From NCBI GenBank assembly GCA_014529385.2, contig CM043954.1:95065247-95129246 (forward strand): a DNA stretch of 64,000 nucleotides, in the 5' to 3' direction. Below, piece after piece: positions 44,594 to 56,559 of this stretch. Origin of the DNA: Adiantum capillus-veneris (lineage: Eukaryota > Streptophyta > Polypodiopsida > Polypodiales > Pteridaceae). The notes under the pieces were generated by a model. It saw only the letters and a program-made list of their open reading frames with translations. It searched no databases and had not been told where the DNA came from. Position numbers and translations under genes: made by a program. How positions within the stretch are numbered: position 1 is the stretch's first letter; each line of letters opens with the position of its first letter.

Positions 44594-47500
44594 AGAGGAA
44601 ACTCGAACATCTCAATATGTGGAAGTCGAAACAGCGAAGAATGTACTACACCCACATCCAAATTTCATGGAAGACTGTCTGGGATCAATTTACATGAGGC
44701 ACAGAAAATACATCGACAATGAGATAGAAATGTTGTACAAGGATCAACTTACAGATATCTACACATATCCTCCAAGTATTTTCTGTACAAAGCACAAGAT
44801 GGAAAACAGAAATTTGGTATCCTCTATGGAGATGAAGACGGTCGATACTACAGGGCTGTCACAAGTCATGAAGTTCCTGTAGAAAACAATCATTACTTTA
44901 TAGCAGAAGCGTTTGGCTCAAGAGGAGAAGACTACATGTCTAAAGGTGGTAATGTATACCATCTCGTCATGGGTTTATCTCTAACTACGCACCTGGAAGA
45001 ATTGACACCTACAGCTGTCACTACACAAACAAGTGACACACCACATGACATACAACAAGGCACAACACAAGACACAACACAAGTCTTGTGCATTGCACTA
45101 GCACAAGAGGTACCAGCTATGAAGATAGCCCAACTTCAAAAAGAACTAGCTTGGTCTCAAGAGCTACTTAACAAAGCACAATAAGTCATATCATCAGGCA
45201 TTGAACAGATGCTAACATCAGATATGGAATACTCTCAAATGGGGGGAGTTCAAACTCAACAAAGAGACCCTATCTCTTCAAGAGTGGGATTAAGAAGTCC
45301 AGCTTTACAAGAAGCAGTGTCCTTTTCAGGAGCCCAAGTGGAATTTCAAGAAGCATTGGAAGATGCCGAGCCGGAGGAGAGACCACTGGAAATTCACAAT
45401 GCCCAATATAAAAGGTCAGGTCAAGATGTCATTGTGATTGACAAATACGATAGGCACTATGAAATAGCCGATGTGAAAAGTACGGATGAGTTTAGCAATT
45501 GTGGGCAACATGTAAGTCACATACTTGGACCCCGTCCAAAAGCACCATCAAGGGAAACGGAAAACAAAGATTCGGTTCAATCTTCACCCTCGGTGCAGAA
45601 CTCGCCAAAATTAACTCGGAAACATAGCCCTAAGGCTATGCAAAAGCCCCACGTCAAAGACCATATACTGATGGAAGAATTAGCATCACAACTGGTAGAA
45701 AGCATGGATAGTGATTTGATTTTGTATGCAAGCAATAATGGAAGCTATTTTTAGCTTCTCAAGGACAAGACGATGAAGGATAAAGAGACAAAGCCAGTGG
45801 ATACACCTAAGTCAGTCGTAATCTACAGGTTCATGCATGCAAAGAAGAGGTCATATCTGTATCTAGATACCACAGGAAACCATTATCAGCAGTATTATGG
45901 AAAGCTGCCTCGTCCAAAGGGTGCACATGTTGAGATAACAACATATTGCGACCAATGTGCCATTGGTCATTTAGTGAAGGACTGCCCAGTAAAGCTCTAC
46001 ATGGAAAAGAAGAAGCAACAAGCCAAAAGCAAAGTTCAGACAGTGACAACAAGGGAACGGAAGAAAGAATCCCAAACAAGATCTCCGGAAAAGAAGCAGA
46101 TCTTGTCGCAGAGCACAAAAGATAGGCTCAAGACACAGTTGCTTGAAGTCAAGGGTGTCAACGACATTATCATAGAGAATCAGGCTTTCAAAAAAGATCA
46201 ATTGAATCAACTAATTCAAGATCATTTAAGGAACCTCAGTGAGGATAAGTCAGAGCATCCACAAGGTGATGAAGATGAAGCTCGTAGTTCAAGGTTCGAG
46301 AGCAAAAGAAGCCAAGATTCTGACGATAGTGAGCCAACGCAAGAAGAGGTGGTAGAGGTAACAAAAAATCTTAGTGCCACATCACAAGTGGAAGACATGC
46401 AAATAGAGTCAATGGATGAAGCTGAAAGTCTACCAAATCAATTTTCTATTGTGGACTCTTCATTGGTGATTGAACAAATCAAAGAGTATGAGAAGCTAAA
46501 AGAAGATGTAATTGAAGACATACAATGCACAGAAAAACAGAAAATGACTGACTCCAAGATTGACTACCAAGGACAAGCAATACAGGATATGAATGAATAT
46601 TTTCAAGAAGAGACTCTACAAAAACCCATGGAACAATGGAAACCAAAGGCCACGGCGACCATTGCATCAGAAGAAGAGAGTCAACCTCAACATCCTGCTA
46701 CACAACCTTCAAAACATTTCCAAGAAGAAAAGTCACCATTGAATGACCTTCAAGTGCTAGAAGAAGTAAATAGTGACAGAGAGCTTCTGAAATCAAGAAT
46801 CAAGGCGTCACAGTCAGAAACTAGCAATGAACACCAACAAGCAGCTACATCAGAAGATAGTAAGCACTTGGGACATGCTACAACCAGTCAAATGACAAAG
46901 AAGTTCAACATACAAGAGGATGACAAAGCCTTCAAGGCACAAAAGTCTAAGAAAAGTACCGAAAGCAACGAGGACATCAGTTACTTGGCAGCCAACAAGA
47001 AGATTAAATTCTCGTTGGATGTGCATGAGAAAGTAAAATTCAACTTTACAGCAAAGATAGATTGCACTGCCACGACTAATGTCATGTCTTATGGGCTATG
47101 GTTACTTCTAGGTAAGCCATAACTGTATGAAATTCAGGTACAGGTTCCTATATCACATGGAATAGCCGTCACAAGTTTAGGGATTGTGAAAGCTACCCTT
47201 AAACTACGGTCAAAGGTAATCAAAGACAAATTCCTAGTGGTGGATTCCTCCAAAATGAATACACATTTGATTTTGTCCAAGCATTGGGCAAAAACATTGG
47301 CAGAAGAACCTGGATTTTCAACAATGGTCATCACGACTAGCTCTCAAGAAATCCAGCCTACTACTGCTCCAAGATTATCGGCTACCGACAAAGGCAAAGC
47401 CAAAGTGAACCCACAAATGTCCTACCAACAGAAGCAGCCCCTTAAATCAGAGTCTTCAATCCAACCCCGAAAAGTTCAAGACAGAGCTTCGACATCAACT

Positions 47501-48631
47501 GACCACATGCTTCCACATGAAAGACAGACTCCAAAGAAAATCTTTCAACCAAAATACCCTACACTTCGAGATCATCGTCGACAAAAATCTTCAAAGGTCT
47601 ACATCAAAGCTTAAGAAATCAAGGTCAAAGACCCAATATGGGTAAATGAGCCTAACCGATTGACGAAAGGTAAACACATGGGATGGATAGCCTCCCACTA
47701 CAGCTTAGCAGAGCAAAGCTATTATGAGGGTCAAAAGAAACTTTGGTTACCAAAACCACAGATCTCGGCTTATGTGGTGGACAAAGGTTTCAAAAAGCGT
47801 CCCCAAAAGCAACAAAGATCATATTTATATTGCCAAAAGAGACCAGCCAACAAGGCTCGCCAAATTGATGTAGGAAATTTCAAATCCAAATGGCCTTCAT
47901 ACCAACATAGGACTTCATCGATAAATAATCCCAAAAATGGCACTCTTGTACATCTCAATACGACATCAAAAACATGGGAAGTTCCATCTACAATTCTTCA
48001 AGCACAAGGTTACTATCAAGGAAATCGAAGAATCTGGCTACCAAAGATGCCAGGTAAACATTCTTCAAGCAAACAACTTCAGCTTGAAAATAATCGCAAT
48101 TTCACAGAAGGCAAAATCAAGGACAATGTCACACTCAAGGCAAAGGATATCTGCAAAGACACGCTAATCACACGATGCAGATACAAATGGGTGCCAAAAG
48201 AAAAACACATACCGAAGAAGATTGAAGTCATCTCTAGCTCTCAAGAAATGTCAAGACATGATAGACAAAGTGTTACGGGGAATGGAGCGAGCCAATCTTC
48301 TCAACCAAGGGACCAACAACAACAAAAAGAAATTTTGACAACCAAGGTCACCCAGGTATGGCAAAAGAAACCAATATTGCCAGTATGGTCCTTTACAAAA
48401 TTGGCTTTGTTTACCATATTGAGGATCTTGGGGTTGGATAGTGAAAACCAAATTGGTGAAAGTATACCCGCTAGCTCTTCCACCCCTAACTTCCCTTGTT
48501 CGAATAAGTGTTATACCACCTCACATATGGTCTCTAAGATTATGGGGGTTGAGCTGAAGTCCTCACCTCCCATCCACCATAAAATTGAGGTTCTATGGAC
48601 CCATTGGAATATACAAAAATATTGCACTTGA
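44594..48631 (+). pseudogene. Element B gag/protease-like protein, main part
   Basis: The frame resumes after the insert, shifts once near 44,780-44,830, and then stays in one frame to 48,631 with stops at 45,182, 45,752, 47,120 and 47,612. Features in order: a globular block (FGILYGDEDGRYYRAV); a Gln/Thr-rich linker; NHYQQYYGKLP with knuckle C-D-Q-C-A-I-G-H-L-V-K-D-C (45,950-45,988); LLEVKGVNDIIIENQAFKK; a long acidic, Ser/Gln-rich coiled region (46,230-46,970); and a retropepsin-like segment IDCTATTNVMS...LWLLLG (47,062-47,118). The protease segment continues with GIVKATLKL and FLVVDS. Last come Tyr...WLPK modules (47,740, 48,030, 48,187) and KVTQVWQKKPILPVWSF (48,343). No RT, RNase H or integrase follows. 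Native length would be about 1,400 residues. Relationship to Tat/Athila elements is inferred only from the PBS. Confidence 0.65.
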
Positions 48632-48739
48632 GTGAGTAGTTGAATTTGTGATTATGCATTTTTTGTACCCATCTCCGTATATCCTTGTGCAAAATAGAAA
48701 ATGGATTGTGTACACATACCCTTTGCACAATCAATCCTT

Positions 48740-50330
48740 CAATTAAGGTAGGTTGAAGAGGAGGTTAAAGACCATTCCGAGTGCTTCTCTCTTCATCATT
48801 GAGTATCTTTGCTCAGTTGTGTTGAACCTGCAACTAGAAAAGTAGACTAGGTAGTCTGTCTTCCCATTAGGCTGGGCCACTATTGCTCCCATCACCATTC
48901 TAGACACATCCACATGTACATGAAATATCACCTCCCAGTTTGGTTGATGAAGAATAGGCTTATTGTTGTTGATCGCCTTCTTCAAGCACTAGAAACTTGC
49001 CTCGCAATCATGGGTCTCATATGAACTTCACTCCCTTCTCGGTCATACAATGGTAGAGCCTTTGATGCAAACATATAAATGAATCTGCATTTGAAATTTA
49101 TGTACCCTAGGAATGAGCTTAGTTCATACATATTCGCTCGCGCTCTGGCTTGCTGCACATAGGAGACTTTGTTTTGGTCATTTTCAATGCCATTTCTAAA
49201 TACAATGACCTAGTAGAAGTTGACCCTTCCAAACCATGAAAACGGATTTAAAGGGGTTCATAAAAATCTACTTTTCCCTGTATCTCTTAAAGACCATTTC
49301 CAGAAATAGGAGATGCATATCCTTTGTTGAGAAGATTGTAAACTTTTCCAAAAATATAGCCAAAATTTTGTGTAAGAATTCATTGAATATCTCCATCATA
49401 TAGTGTTGAAAGGTAGCAGTGCACAATCCAAATAGGATCTCTAGGTACATGAATGCTTCCCATTGAGTGCCAAATGTTTTCTTTGCTTTCATCTTTTGGT
49501 GAAATTCTCAACTAATTACAACCATTGTAGACATCCATGGAGCTTTACATTTCGTGGCAGCTATTTCATCTAACATCATGTCGATGAATGGATTGATAAT
49601 GGGTCTTTGATTGTTTGAGCATTCAACTTCTGACAGTTAACACATACCCCTAGCTTCGCATTCTTCTTTGGCACAACCACTATTGGAAACAACTAGTCAC
49701 AGCTTGCCAGCTCAGTGTGATGAATCATGCTTTCAATGGGGTTTTAATTTTCTCTCTGACCTTCTTAGAATAATTAGGATTCATCATATACCTCTAGAGA
49801 TTTATTGGTCTTGCATCGGGTTTCAGTCGCTAGATCTACCCCTTTCAGGTCTATGTGTTCCCAAACAAACACATCCTTGGACTTATGAAACAATTGCATG
49901 GCTTTTTCTTTAATCTTTGGTTTCATATGCTTATTGATTTTGACCATTTTGGGATTCTTCTTTGAATCAAGATTCCATGTATGAGCACCCCTACCCTACC
50001 ATGTAGTATTACACATGATAATGGCTCTCACTGCTTCCTTATCTTATAATCTACCTGGATAACTAGCACTTCACAGTCTTTGATGGCAAATAGGTCCATA
50101 GCCATTACTTCACCTACTTGCTTCCTCTTGCTTCTGATACATTTCGCAGCCTCTAGTATGATTTTCCTGATATCATATCTCACTCTATGGTGAGCTTCTA
50201 AATGCACTCGTAGACCTTGACATAAATCTCAATTGTTCTTTGCCAGAGCTCTTGTCTAAAGTGGAAGACCTTCCTTCCGACTGACTATCCTCACAGCACC
50301 ATGCCTCAATTGACCTCCTGCATCTTGACC
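48740..50330 (-). pseudogene. Ty3/gypsy element E: highly decayed RT and RNase H
   Basis: Minus-strand fragments, in order from high to low coordinates. A pre-RT linker KDVFVWEHIDLKG (about 49,885) comes first. Then RT start ASCD...FPIVVVPKKNAKLGVCV (about 49,700-49,640). Then the palm region ATFQHYMMEIFNEFLHKILA followed by FLEK in place of the catalytic YLDD/FLDD (49,350-49,420). Then FLGYINFKCRFIYMFASKA (about 49,110-49,060), and RNase H with VIFHVHVDVSRMVMGAIVAQ and FNTTEQRYSMMKREALGMVF (48,955-48,760). Nearly every domain boundary has a stop or frameshift. No LTR identified. Confidence 0.7.
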
Positions 50331-50466
50331 CCCAAGTGAGGATTCGGATTGTCCCTAATTATTTTCCATCCTCAGATTTGTGTCTTCATCCCTGGCCAAG
50401 TTTGTTTTGACTTGCCGTACTTCCTCCTTCAGGCACTCCGTCGAGGCTGTCTCTCTCGCGCGCGTG

Positions 50467-50467
50467 C

Positions 50468-50508
<41 letters not shown>
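50467..50508. repeat. (GA)n microsatellite with a CG-rich palindromic start
   Basis: CTCTCTCGCGCGCGTGCGCG precedes about 20 GA units, so the left edge can fold back on the GA tract. Confidence 0.9.
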
Positions 50509-50512
<4 letters not shown>

Positions 50513-51211
50513 ACTAGCCTATAACAATCCAAAGACTCAATTCCAAGTATGTTAATTACATGAATTCAAACACCCAATAACAATCCAAAAACACAATTGC
50601 AAATATGTTACATTACATCCCACCCATAATCTGTGATGGAAAATTTAGCCGGGTAAAGAGCAAAACGCCTTGCGTTAAAAAATCTCACCCTGCACACAGT
50701 AAAAAGTGTGAGTGAAGAAAAAAAGTAAACCTGTAGTTGAGTTTTGTTCCTCTGCAGTAAGGCCTATCCTTAGTTGGGTAAGAATCTGCCATCAGCAAAA
50801 TCCAACCGATTTCAAACGGAATCCCGCTCTTGCGACCAATTCTGCTCTTGCAAACGGAATCCTAGCAACATGGCTGTGCAAGCATAGCTATCTACAAATG
50901 CCACTACCATGATACAACAAGTTGGGATATGCACAATCCTCATAAACGACCGCAATCATCCAAGTTTTTGATGCCCCCTCTTTCTCACTTGAATAAAAAG
51001 TTGTCGTATTGCGATTCGCCCACTGTTTGTGCCTTCGAGTCTACGGCATGCCAAGAGCTATGCATATGATAATATGTAAGAAAAGCCACCTTGAGAACAT
51101 CAAATGTCAACTGTAGTTACTCTCTATCCTTTATGTATATAGATTTTCACATCTCTGTATGTACAATAACGACCCGTTTTTAGTGACTTGCCAGACCCTA
51201 GAATAAGCTCC
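50509..51211. other. Downstream flank of the minus-strand host gene
   Basis: AT-rich, with no convincing coding sequence. It probably contains the 3' UTR of the gene ending at 51,212, but I cannot place a poly(A) site. Confidence 0.3.
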
Positions 51212-52174
51212 TTATTTGTAGCACAGCTGCCCTATTTGCGATGCAGATTTTGGGTGCAAAGCTGATGCCACCATATGAGCCCAAAACTTCAGATGTTCTT
51301 TTATCTTTTCCTGCTCCGTGCTTGACAATTCACGAGTTACCTGTCTGTAAAAAGGCTTGGGTAAAAGCGTAAAGCTGCCGTTGCCAGTGGCATTGACATT
51401 CTTTAGAGAGCTTTTGTCCGCATATGGTACTAAACATGTCACATCCACATCCTCACATCCCTCTACATATGACATCTCTTTGCTTTTTGTGTGCAGTTTC
51501 GAATGAGTCATCTTTGACCGGTCCTTTGACAGAACAATATTCAGCTCCTCGTTGATCTTGAGGCCATGCTTATCACCCTCGAAACCTCTGCAATGCTGCA
51601 AACGACAATGATCACCGATAAGTTTGCTACAGCACACTCCGCAAGCACCATCAAACAAAGCCAAATCCAAAGATTCAAATAATCCAAAGCCAAACACAAG
51701 CAAGACAATAAAAAAAGACAAAAAACAAGCATGCAACACAGTTTGAATTAACTATATAACCATTTATCTACATAGTTTGAAATTGCATACCATTGCATGC
51801 TGACTTCAGTCATTCATTAACTGACAAGATATGTAACCCTAAATTCAATTGTATAGTTCATATAGATTATAATCTAGAGACAGTGCCAAACAAAAGAATT
51901 TAGATTGCTTTTATGAGAGCTCCTCTAGATTAAAGTTTGGCTTGGCAAAGATCGAGCCCGGCATAACGATATCCACAATATCGAATCACCGCCAAGATTT
52001 AAATCACCAAGTCCACACGGTGGCAAAAGGCACATTACGATATAGATCAAACCAAGAACAATGGTAGCATGTAAGCAAATAAACCATGCATAAACTCGCA
52101 TCTACTTCCTCACCACCTTCCTAGAAAATATTCTCTGCAAACACTCACATATACGCGGAGTGCACGTGTATATG

Positions 52175-52257
<83 letters not shown>

Positions 52258-52971
52258 GTATGATTATACCTTCCATTAAATAATTAGACATTTTACCTGG
52301 TCTTTCAAGAGGACGCCCACATCATATAATCCAGAGAGAGCATCTTCTTCTTCGACATTGGTACTTGCAGAAATGACTGGCTCTTGGTCGCCATCTCCAT
52401 CCTCAGATTGATTCTCTTCTTTCATGACTAAATGCTCTCCATATTCAACTTCATAGCAAGCATCCTCTTGTTCGCAATCAGTAAAAACAGAATTAAGGTC
52501 CTCCTCCTTGTTCAAGAAGTCCTCGACATCATCGAGGGGAGGAGAGGGTCGGAAAATCTCCTCTGCGTTTCTGTTATCATCATGATCACCATAGCCATAG
52601 CCGTAGCCATAGTTAAGGCAATGGCCCTGATCCTCTTCATCGTCACTTGAAGAGGGATCCCATCGATCAGAGAATTGAAAAGACTGCTGCCGCTGAAGGG
52701 GAGGAAGAGTATCAGGTGAAAAGGAGGGATGGCGGATAGTGGAGAACATGAGCTGTGCGAGGAGGGTGCTAGTGTCGGGGCGGGAGCGAAAGGGGAGGGA
52801 AGGGAGGGAGAAGGAAGGGAGGGAGATGACACAGCTGCAGAACCATAGATCCTCTGCGAGCTCAAGCAAGGGAGAAGCAGAGAAGGAGCAGGAGAGGGGA
52901 ACGGAGCGCGCCGGGCGTGGCCAACGGGCCTCAGCTACCATCGCCTCTCCTCTCTGGAAATCCTCCACCAT
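51212..52971 (-). CDS. Two-exon host gene of unknown function (about 352 codons including the stop)
   Basis: Exon 1 runs 52,971 to 52,297 (225 codons, starting MVEDFQRGEAMVAEARW). It ends CCAG|GTAAAATG, a good donor. Exon 2 runs 51,595 to 51,212 (127 codons plus stop) after the acceptor TTTGCAG|CATTG. The junction is in phase 0 and keeps the frame open. Exon 1 has a hydrophobic stretch near residues 38-56 and then FSTIRHPSFSPDTLPPL, which may be the true start (Met at about 52,750). After that it is strongly acidic with a YGYGYGYG tract and DDVEDFLNKEEDLNSVFTD. Exon 2 ends with ELSSTEQEKIKEHLKFWAHM. No retrotransposon motifs, and the codon context differs from the neighbouring repeats. I do not recognise the family. 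The 700-bp intron carries a (CT)n tract. Further exons downstream cannot be excluded. Confidence 0.55.
52178..52255. repeat. (CT)n microsatellite in the intron of the host gene
   Basis: About 38 uninterrupted CT units, the longest in the window. On the transcribed minus strand it reads as (GA)n. Confidence 0.95.
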
Positions 52972-54785
52972 AGAAGAGAGATTGTCTGCGTGTACTGTGT
53001 TGTAAGTGTTCTATGCAGTGGTTTGGGCAGCTAGCTGTTTTCCAAACGTGCATGCCCCCCTTTTCTTTACCATCTCTACGCGTTGTGGCCAAATTGCCAA
53101 ATATTATTTTGCAATTGTGTGTGCATGCCTGCCTCTCTTTCTTCACCATCTCCTTCACTGTCTACGCGTATAAGTGGCCTTTTTTTTTTTTTTTTTGGAA
53201 TTGTGTGTGTTTGGGGGGGGGGGGGGGGGGGGCGGCGGTGCCTACCTATAATCCCCCTCACTTGACCTAAGGTACCACTCTTAAAAACAATGTAAATGAG
53301 TTCCACTCAGACAAGCCCCACGACAAAAGGTCCTCATTTCATTTGCCACATCTCCCTTCTTTCACAAGAGACGGAGCCCCGAGTGTTCGAAAAAAACCGA
53401 GGTCCAGTGTATTTTAAGCAGCTACGTAAATTCCCGATTAGATTTTGAGCTTGCAAATCTGCACAAGTTTTAGTGTAATTATCGCCATAAGCTTCAAATT
53501 TTGACCTAAAAATCAAGAGTTTTTCAAGTTTGCCCTTATTTTCACCAGTTAGGGAGTGTGTACATTTCTAGCCCTGGGCTGCGAAGGCACAAAGATAATC
53601 TATCTTCACGCGTCCAATGAACAGTTGTGTGGTGGTAGAGTGCCTTCCCTGTGTGTTATTGGATGGAGTTCGATTAGCAAGATCATCTTTTTACATTGAA
53701 AAGTGGGCAATAGTAGGCTTCTTTTCAAGGAGGGGGGCGGGGGGGGGGGGGGGGCAACCACATCTCATGAGTACTCAAATCGTCAGATAGTTGCCTCGTG
53801 ATCGCCTTTCCCCCAAGAAAAAGATCGTTCTTGTAGAACCCAATCTTCCATGTCTTTTAAATCCACTTGCAAATCTTCCCTGCCAGGCTACATATCCTCG
53901 AACAGTCCTTGAACAGATGAGGGAGGTTCTCACTTGCAGGTCTGCATAACATCTTCAAAATCTTCTTGATGTCCATGGTAGGTGAAGAGGAAATCAAGCC
54001 TTTGATTTTTAGTCAAGGCCAATGTTCACAAAAGCCAACCTTGAATATATCTAATACGCTAGAGTTCAAAAAATTGAGCTTGTCTTGATAATAACTTTGA
54101 CCAAACATAACAAAAGTTTGTATTCCATCGTCACATTTGTTGGAATTACAGTCGCAGGGTTGCATACACAACTTAGAGAAGGTAAAGAAGCTCAAGGCAC
54201 ACAATAGAGAGTGTATTGCTTAGTGCGCACATAGAAAGATAAACTAGCCCTAGAGTGATGGCAGTTTATACAATGCACGTGGTTAAAAAAACTTCTAGTG
54301 AGAGAAAAAGTGCCCCTGCAATCCTAATTCTGTTCACTTACATCGCCACCACGTGTATGGTAACAAATCTCCCTTGGGAGTGATGCACTGAACGAGAGGC
54401 AGTGAGCTATAGAATTGTGAAAATACCTTGACAACTCTTCCCATTCCAAGGATTTTGTTGCTCTATTGCATTTTTGAGTGAGCTCGCCTGCCATACCCCA
54501 AGTTTCAAGATGGCCCATCGAGGAGCAAGTAGCTTGTCGTGCAACTCGAGCCCTTTCCACTGGCCACCTTGCAAGCACACTAGTCAAAACACATCTTGAG
54601 TCAAAACTGTGTTAATGGTTAAGAAAGGCAAAATTCCACACCCTTTGTAGATTTTGTCTCCTCAAGGCATAGATCATGCTTGAGGCTTATTGTACATTCA
54701 TTTCTAAAATAATATAAATATACCACTCACAATTGTGTGAGTATGGAGAAACAAAAGAGAGCAATGATAACTAGGTTTCCAAAGC
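52972..54785. other. Upstream flank of the host gene and non-genic stretch
   Basis: It contains T-runs (53,180-53,196), a 20-base G-run (53,213-53,232) and a 16-base G-run (53,739-53,754). The promoter of the minus-strand gene should lie just above 52,971, but no clear TATA was fixed. No credible gene in 53.3-54.8 kb. Confidence 0.35.
53213..53232. repeat. Poly-G tract (20 bases)
   Basis: Uninterrupted G-run, about 240 bp upstream of the host-gene start. Confidence 0.9.
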
Positions 54786-54787
54786 TT

Positions 54788-54800
54788 GCTCTAATACCAA
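54788..54800 (-). other. Primer-binding site of a minus-strand LTR element, LTR cut by a LINE
   Basis: The minus strand reads TTGGTATTAGAGC after ...AGTCCAACA, an LTR 3' end. Only about 30 bases of LTR-like sequence remain before LINE sequence starts near 54,830. No matching gag was recognised on the other side. Confidence 0.45.
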
Positions 54801-54829
54801 TTGTTGGACTTAGGATTGCAACCATGCAG

Positions 54830-55822
54830 AGGGAAGCTGCTAGAAAGATCAAAGGTGTCCGACGTCTGGGCCAACTATAGTATTATAGCAATAATCAGTC
54901 GGAAAGAACAAATCAAATGGTGTTCCAATACAACCTTGATGAGACTGAAAGTCTACTAATCAGTAGAGCCTTGGAACGGATGGACAGTCGGTGCCTGCCT
55001 ACCTGTGAGTCTGAGTTTGAGTGGAAAGCATGGAGATGTCCTAAGGACATGCACTTTTCTAAGCCTCAAACCAAAGAAGTGTACCACACATGACTTATGG
55101 CTTCGATGGATTGGTTCTCTCCATTGAACAAATAGTGGGGCATGAATTGGCCATAATCAAGATGGGAGGAAGTCACCAAGAACATATGATGCCCACAGTG
55201 GCCACGCGATATGAAGGTCTTTCTCTAGAAGGTATTGTGGGGAGCCTTGTCGACTTGGGTGAAGGCTCTAGCCAGGGGGATTGGCCCAGATAGGTGCTCG
55301 CAATGCAAAACGGTTAGCAAAGACCTCTCCCACCTATTCAAGGAATGCCCTGCGATCAGCGGCCTTGTAGGTAAGATATGTAAATGGTGCAAAGGAAATG
55401 GAAGATAACAATTTGTTCTTGGGAGGGAAGGTTCTTAAAAGTCATGAGCTACTCATTGCAACATAAATTGTTAGATTCTGCTACTTCAAACAGGTCTGGA
55501 AGCCTAGAAACAGTCAGATGTTCGACAACACCATGGAAATAACCATGCTCAAAGAGATAATACAAGAAAGCAAGGGGGCAATCCTAGCCTTTGGGAAACA
55601 TAAGTCTCTGATGAATGGAATAGGCTAATTGGCATCGCACTAACTGACTCTCATAGATAAGGATCCTATGTTGGCCTAGCTGTGGCTCCCCTATTAGCCG
55701 GTGTGTTAATGACCTCTGAGAGATGTCATGGCTCGGCACAAGCATGGCAAGAATTTGTAATTTTTTGTGGTTGTGAATATAATTTACTCACCATTGTGAG
55801 TTTTGCCAAAAAAAAAGAGATT
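54830..55822 (+). pseudogene. LINE 3' end, copy 1 (zf-RVT region and tail)
   Basis: Broken frames match copy 2 at 56.56-57.62 kb: GVRRLGQL, ESLLISRALERMD, EFEWKAWRCPKDMHF, KPQTKEVYHT, SMDWFSPLN. A zf-RVT-like segment, WVKALARGIGPDRCSQCKTV and SHLFKECPAI (about 55,250-55,350), follows. The 3' tail has ACTCACCATTGTGAGT (55,786-55,801) followed by an A-run. Many stops; strongly 5' truncated. Confidence 0.8.
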
Positions 55823-56559
55823 GGAATCATGCATTCTTGTTATATGTCCTCTAACACATGCCTTTCAATTTTGAGGATAGATGAACCTATTTTGCTTTCC
55901 TAGGTGGTAGTGGTCAAGAAGAGGTGGGAGAGAGGTTGGTAAGCATTAGGGTAAAGGGGTCAGTTTAGAGGCACCCAACTTTGACGCCAATTTTCTCAGG
56001 CTATGCTAATATGTTTTGAGCATGGAGGGGTGCAAAAGAAAGCATTGCACAACAGCAATGCAAAATAGAATTTGCAGCTTGAATGACACAATGTATGCAA
56101 AGGATGAATCAAAACGACAAAACTAGTGCAACAAAAACGAGTACTAGTTGCACGACTACCCCCCAGGGGGTATTTAGGGAAATACAACCAACAAGGCTTG
56201 AACTTGAAATCCAACGGACAAGATCGCATCCTAGTCATGCTAACCACCTCAATGCTCATCCATTTGTACCTCTACAGTGGACATTTCAAGTATTAGTTTT
56301 TAGGGTTGACGGATCCCTAAACAGGGACCCGAGTTTTTATTGGCTCCTTCACCCTACGTGTCATTCACAATTGATAAGAGCTCAATTGAGAGGCTACAGG
56401 GGGGTCTTGAATGCAATTATCTAGTTTTGTCTAGCATAACATATATATCTATATAGAAGTACAAGCTTGGAGTTTCCCTCAAGACACATGGATTATGTGG
56501 GCACACCAATGAGTATCCTTAACAGTGAGTATCCTTAACTCTACATCTCATTAGTCCAT
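55823..56559. other. Non-genic stretch with a SINE-like remnant
   Basis: A tRNA-like segment lies at 56,190-56,255 on the minus strand. The remainder has no recognisable feature. Confidence 0.35.
56190..56255 (-). repeat. tRNA-like (SINE) remnant
   Basis: On the minus strand TTAGCATGACTAGG (A-box-like) is followed about 25 bases later by AAGTTCAAGCC (B-box-like). The match is imperfect and no cloverleaf forms, so this is a repeat, not a tRNA gene. Confidence 0.35.

Noticed and set aside
44097-44615. 172-codon minus-strand ORF
   Set aside because: It crosses the copia LTR and PBS and encodes no gag. The gag start is at 43,303.
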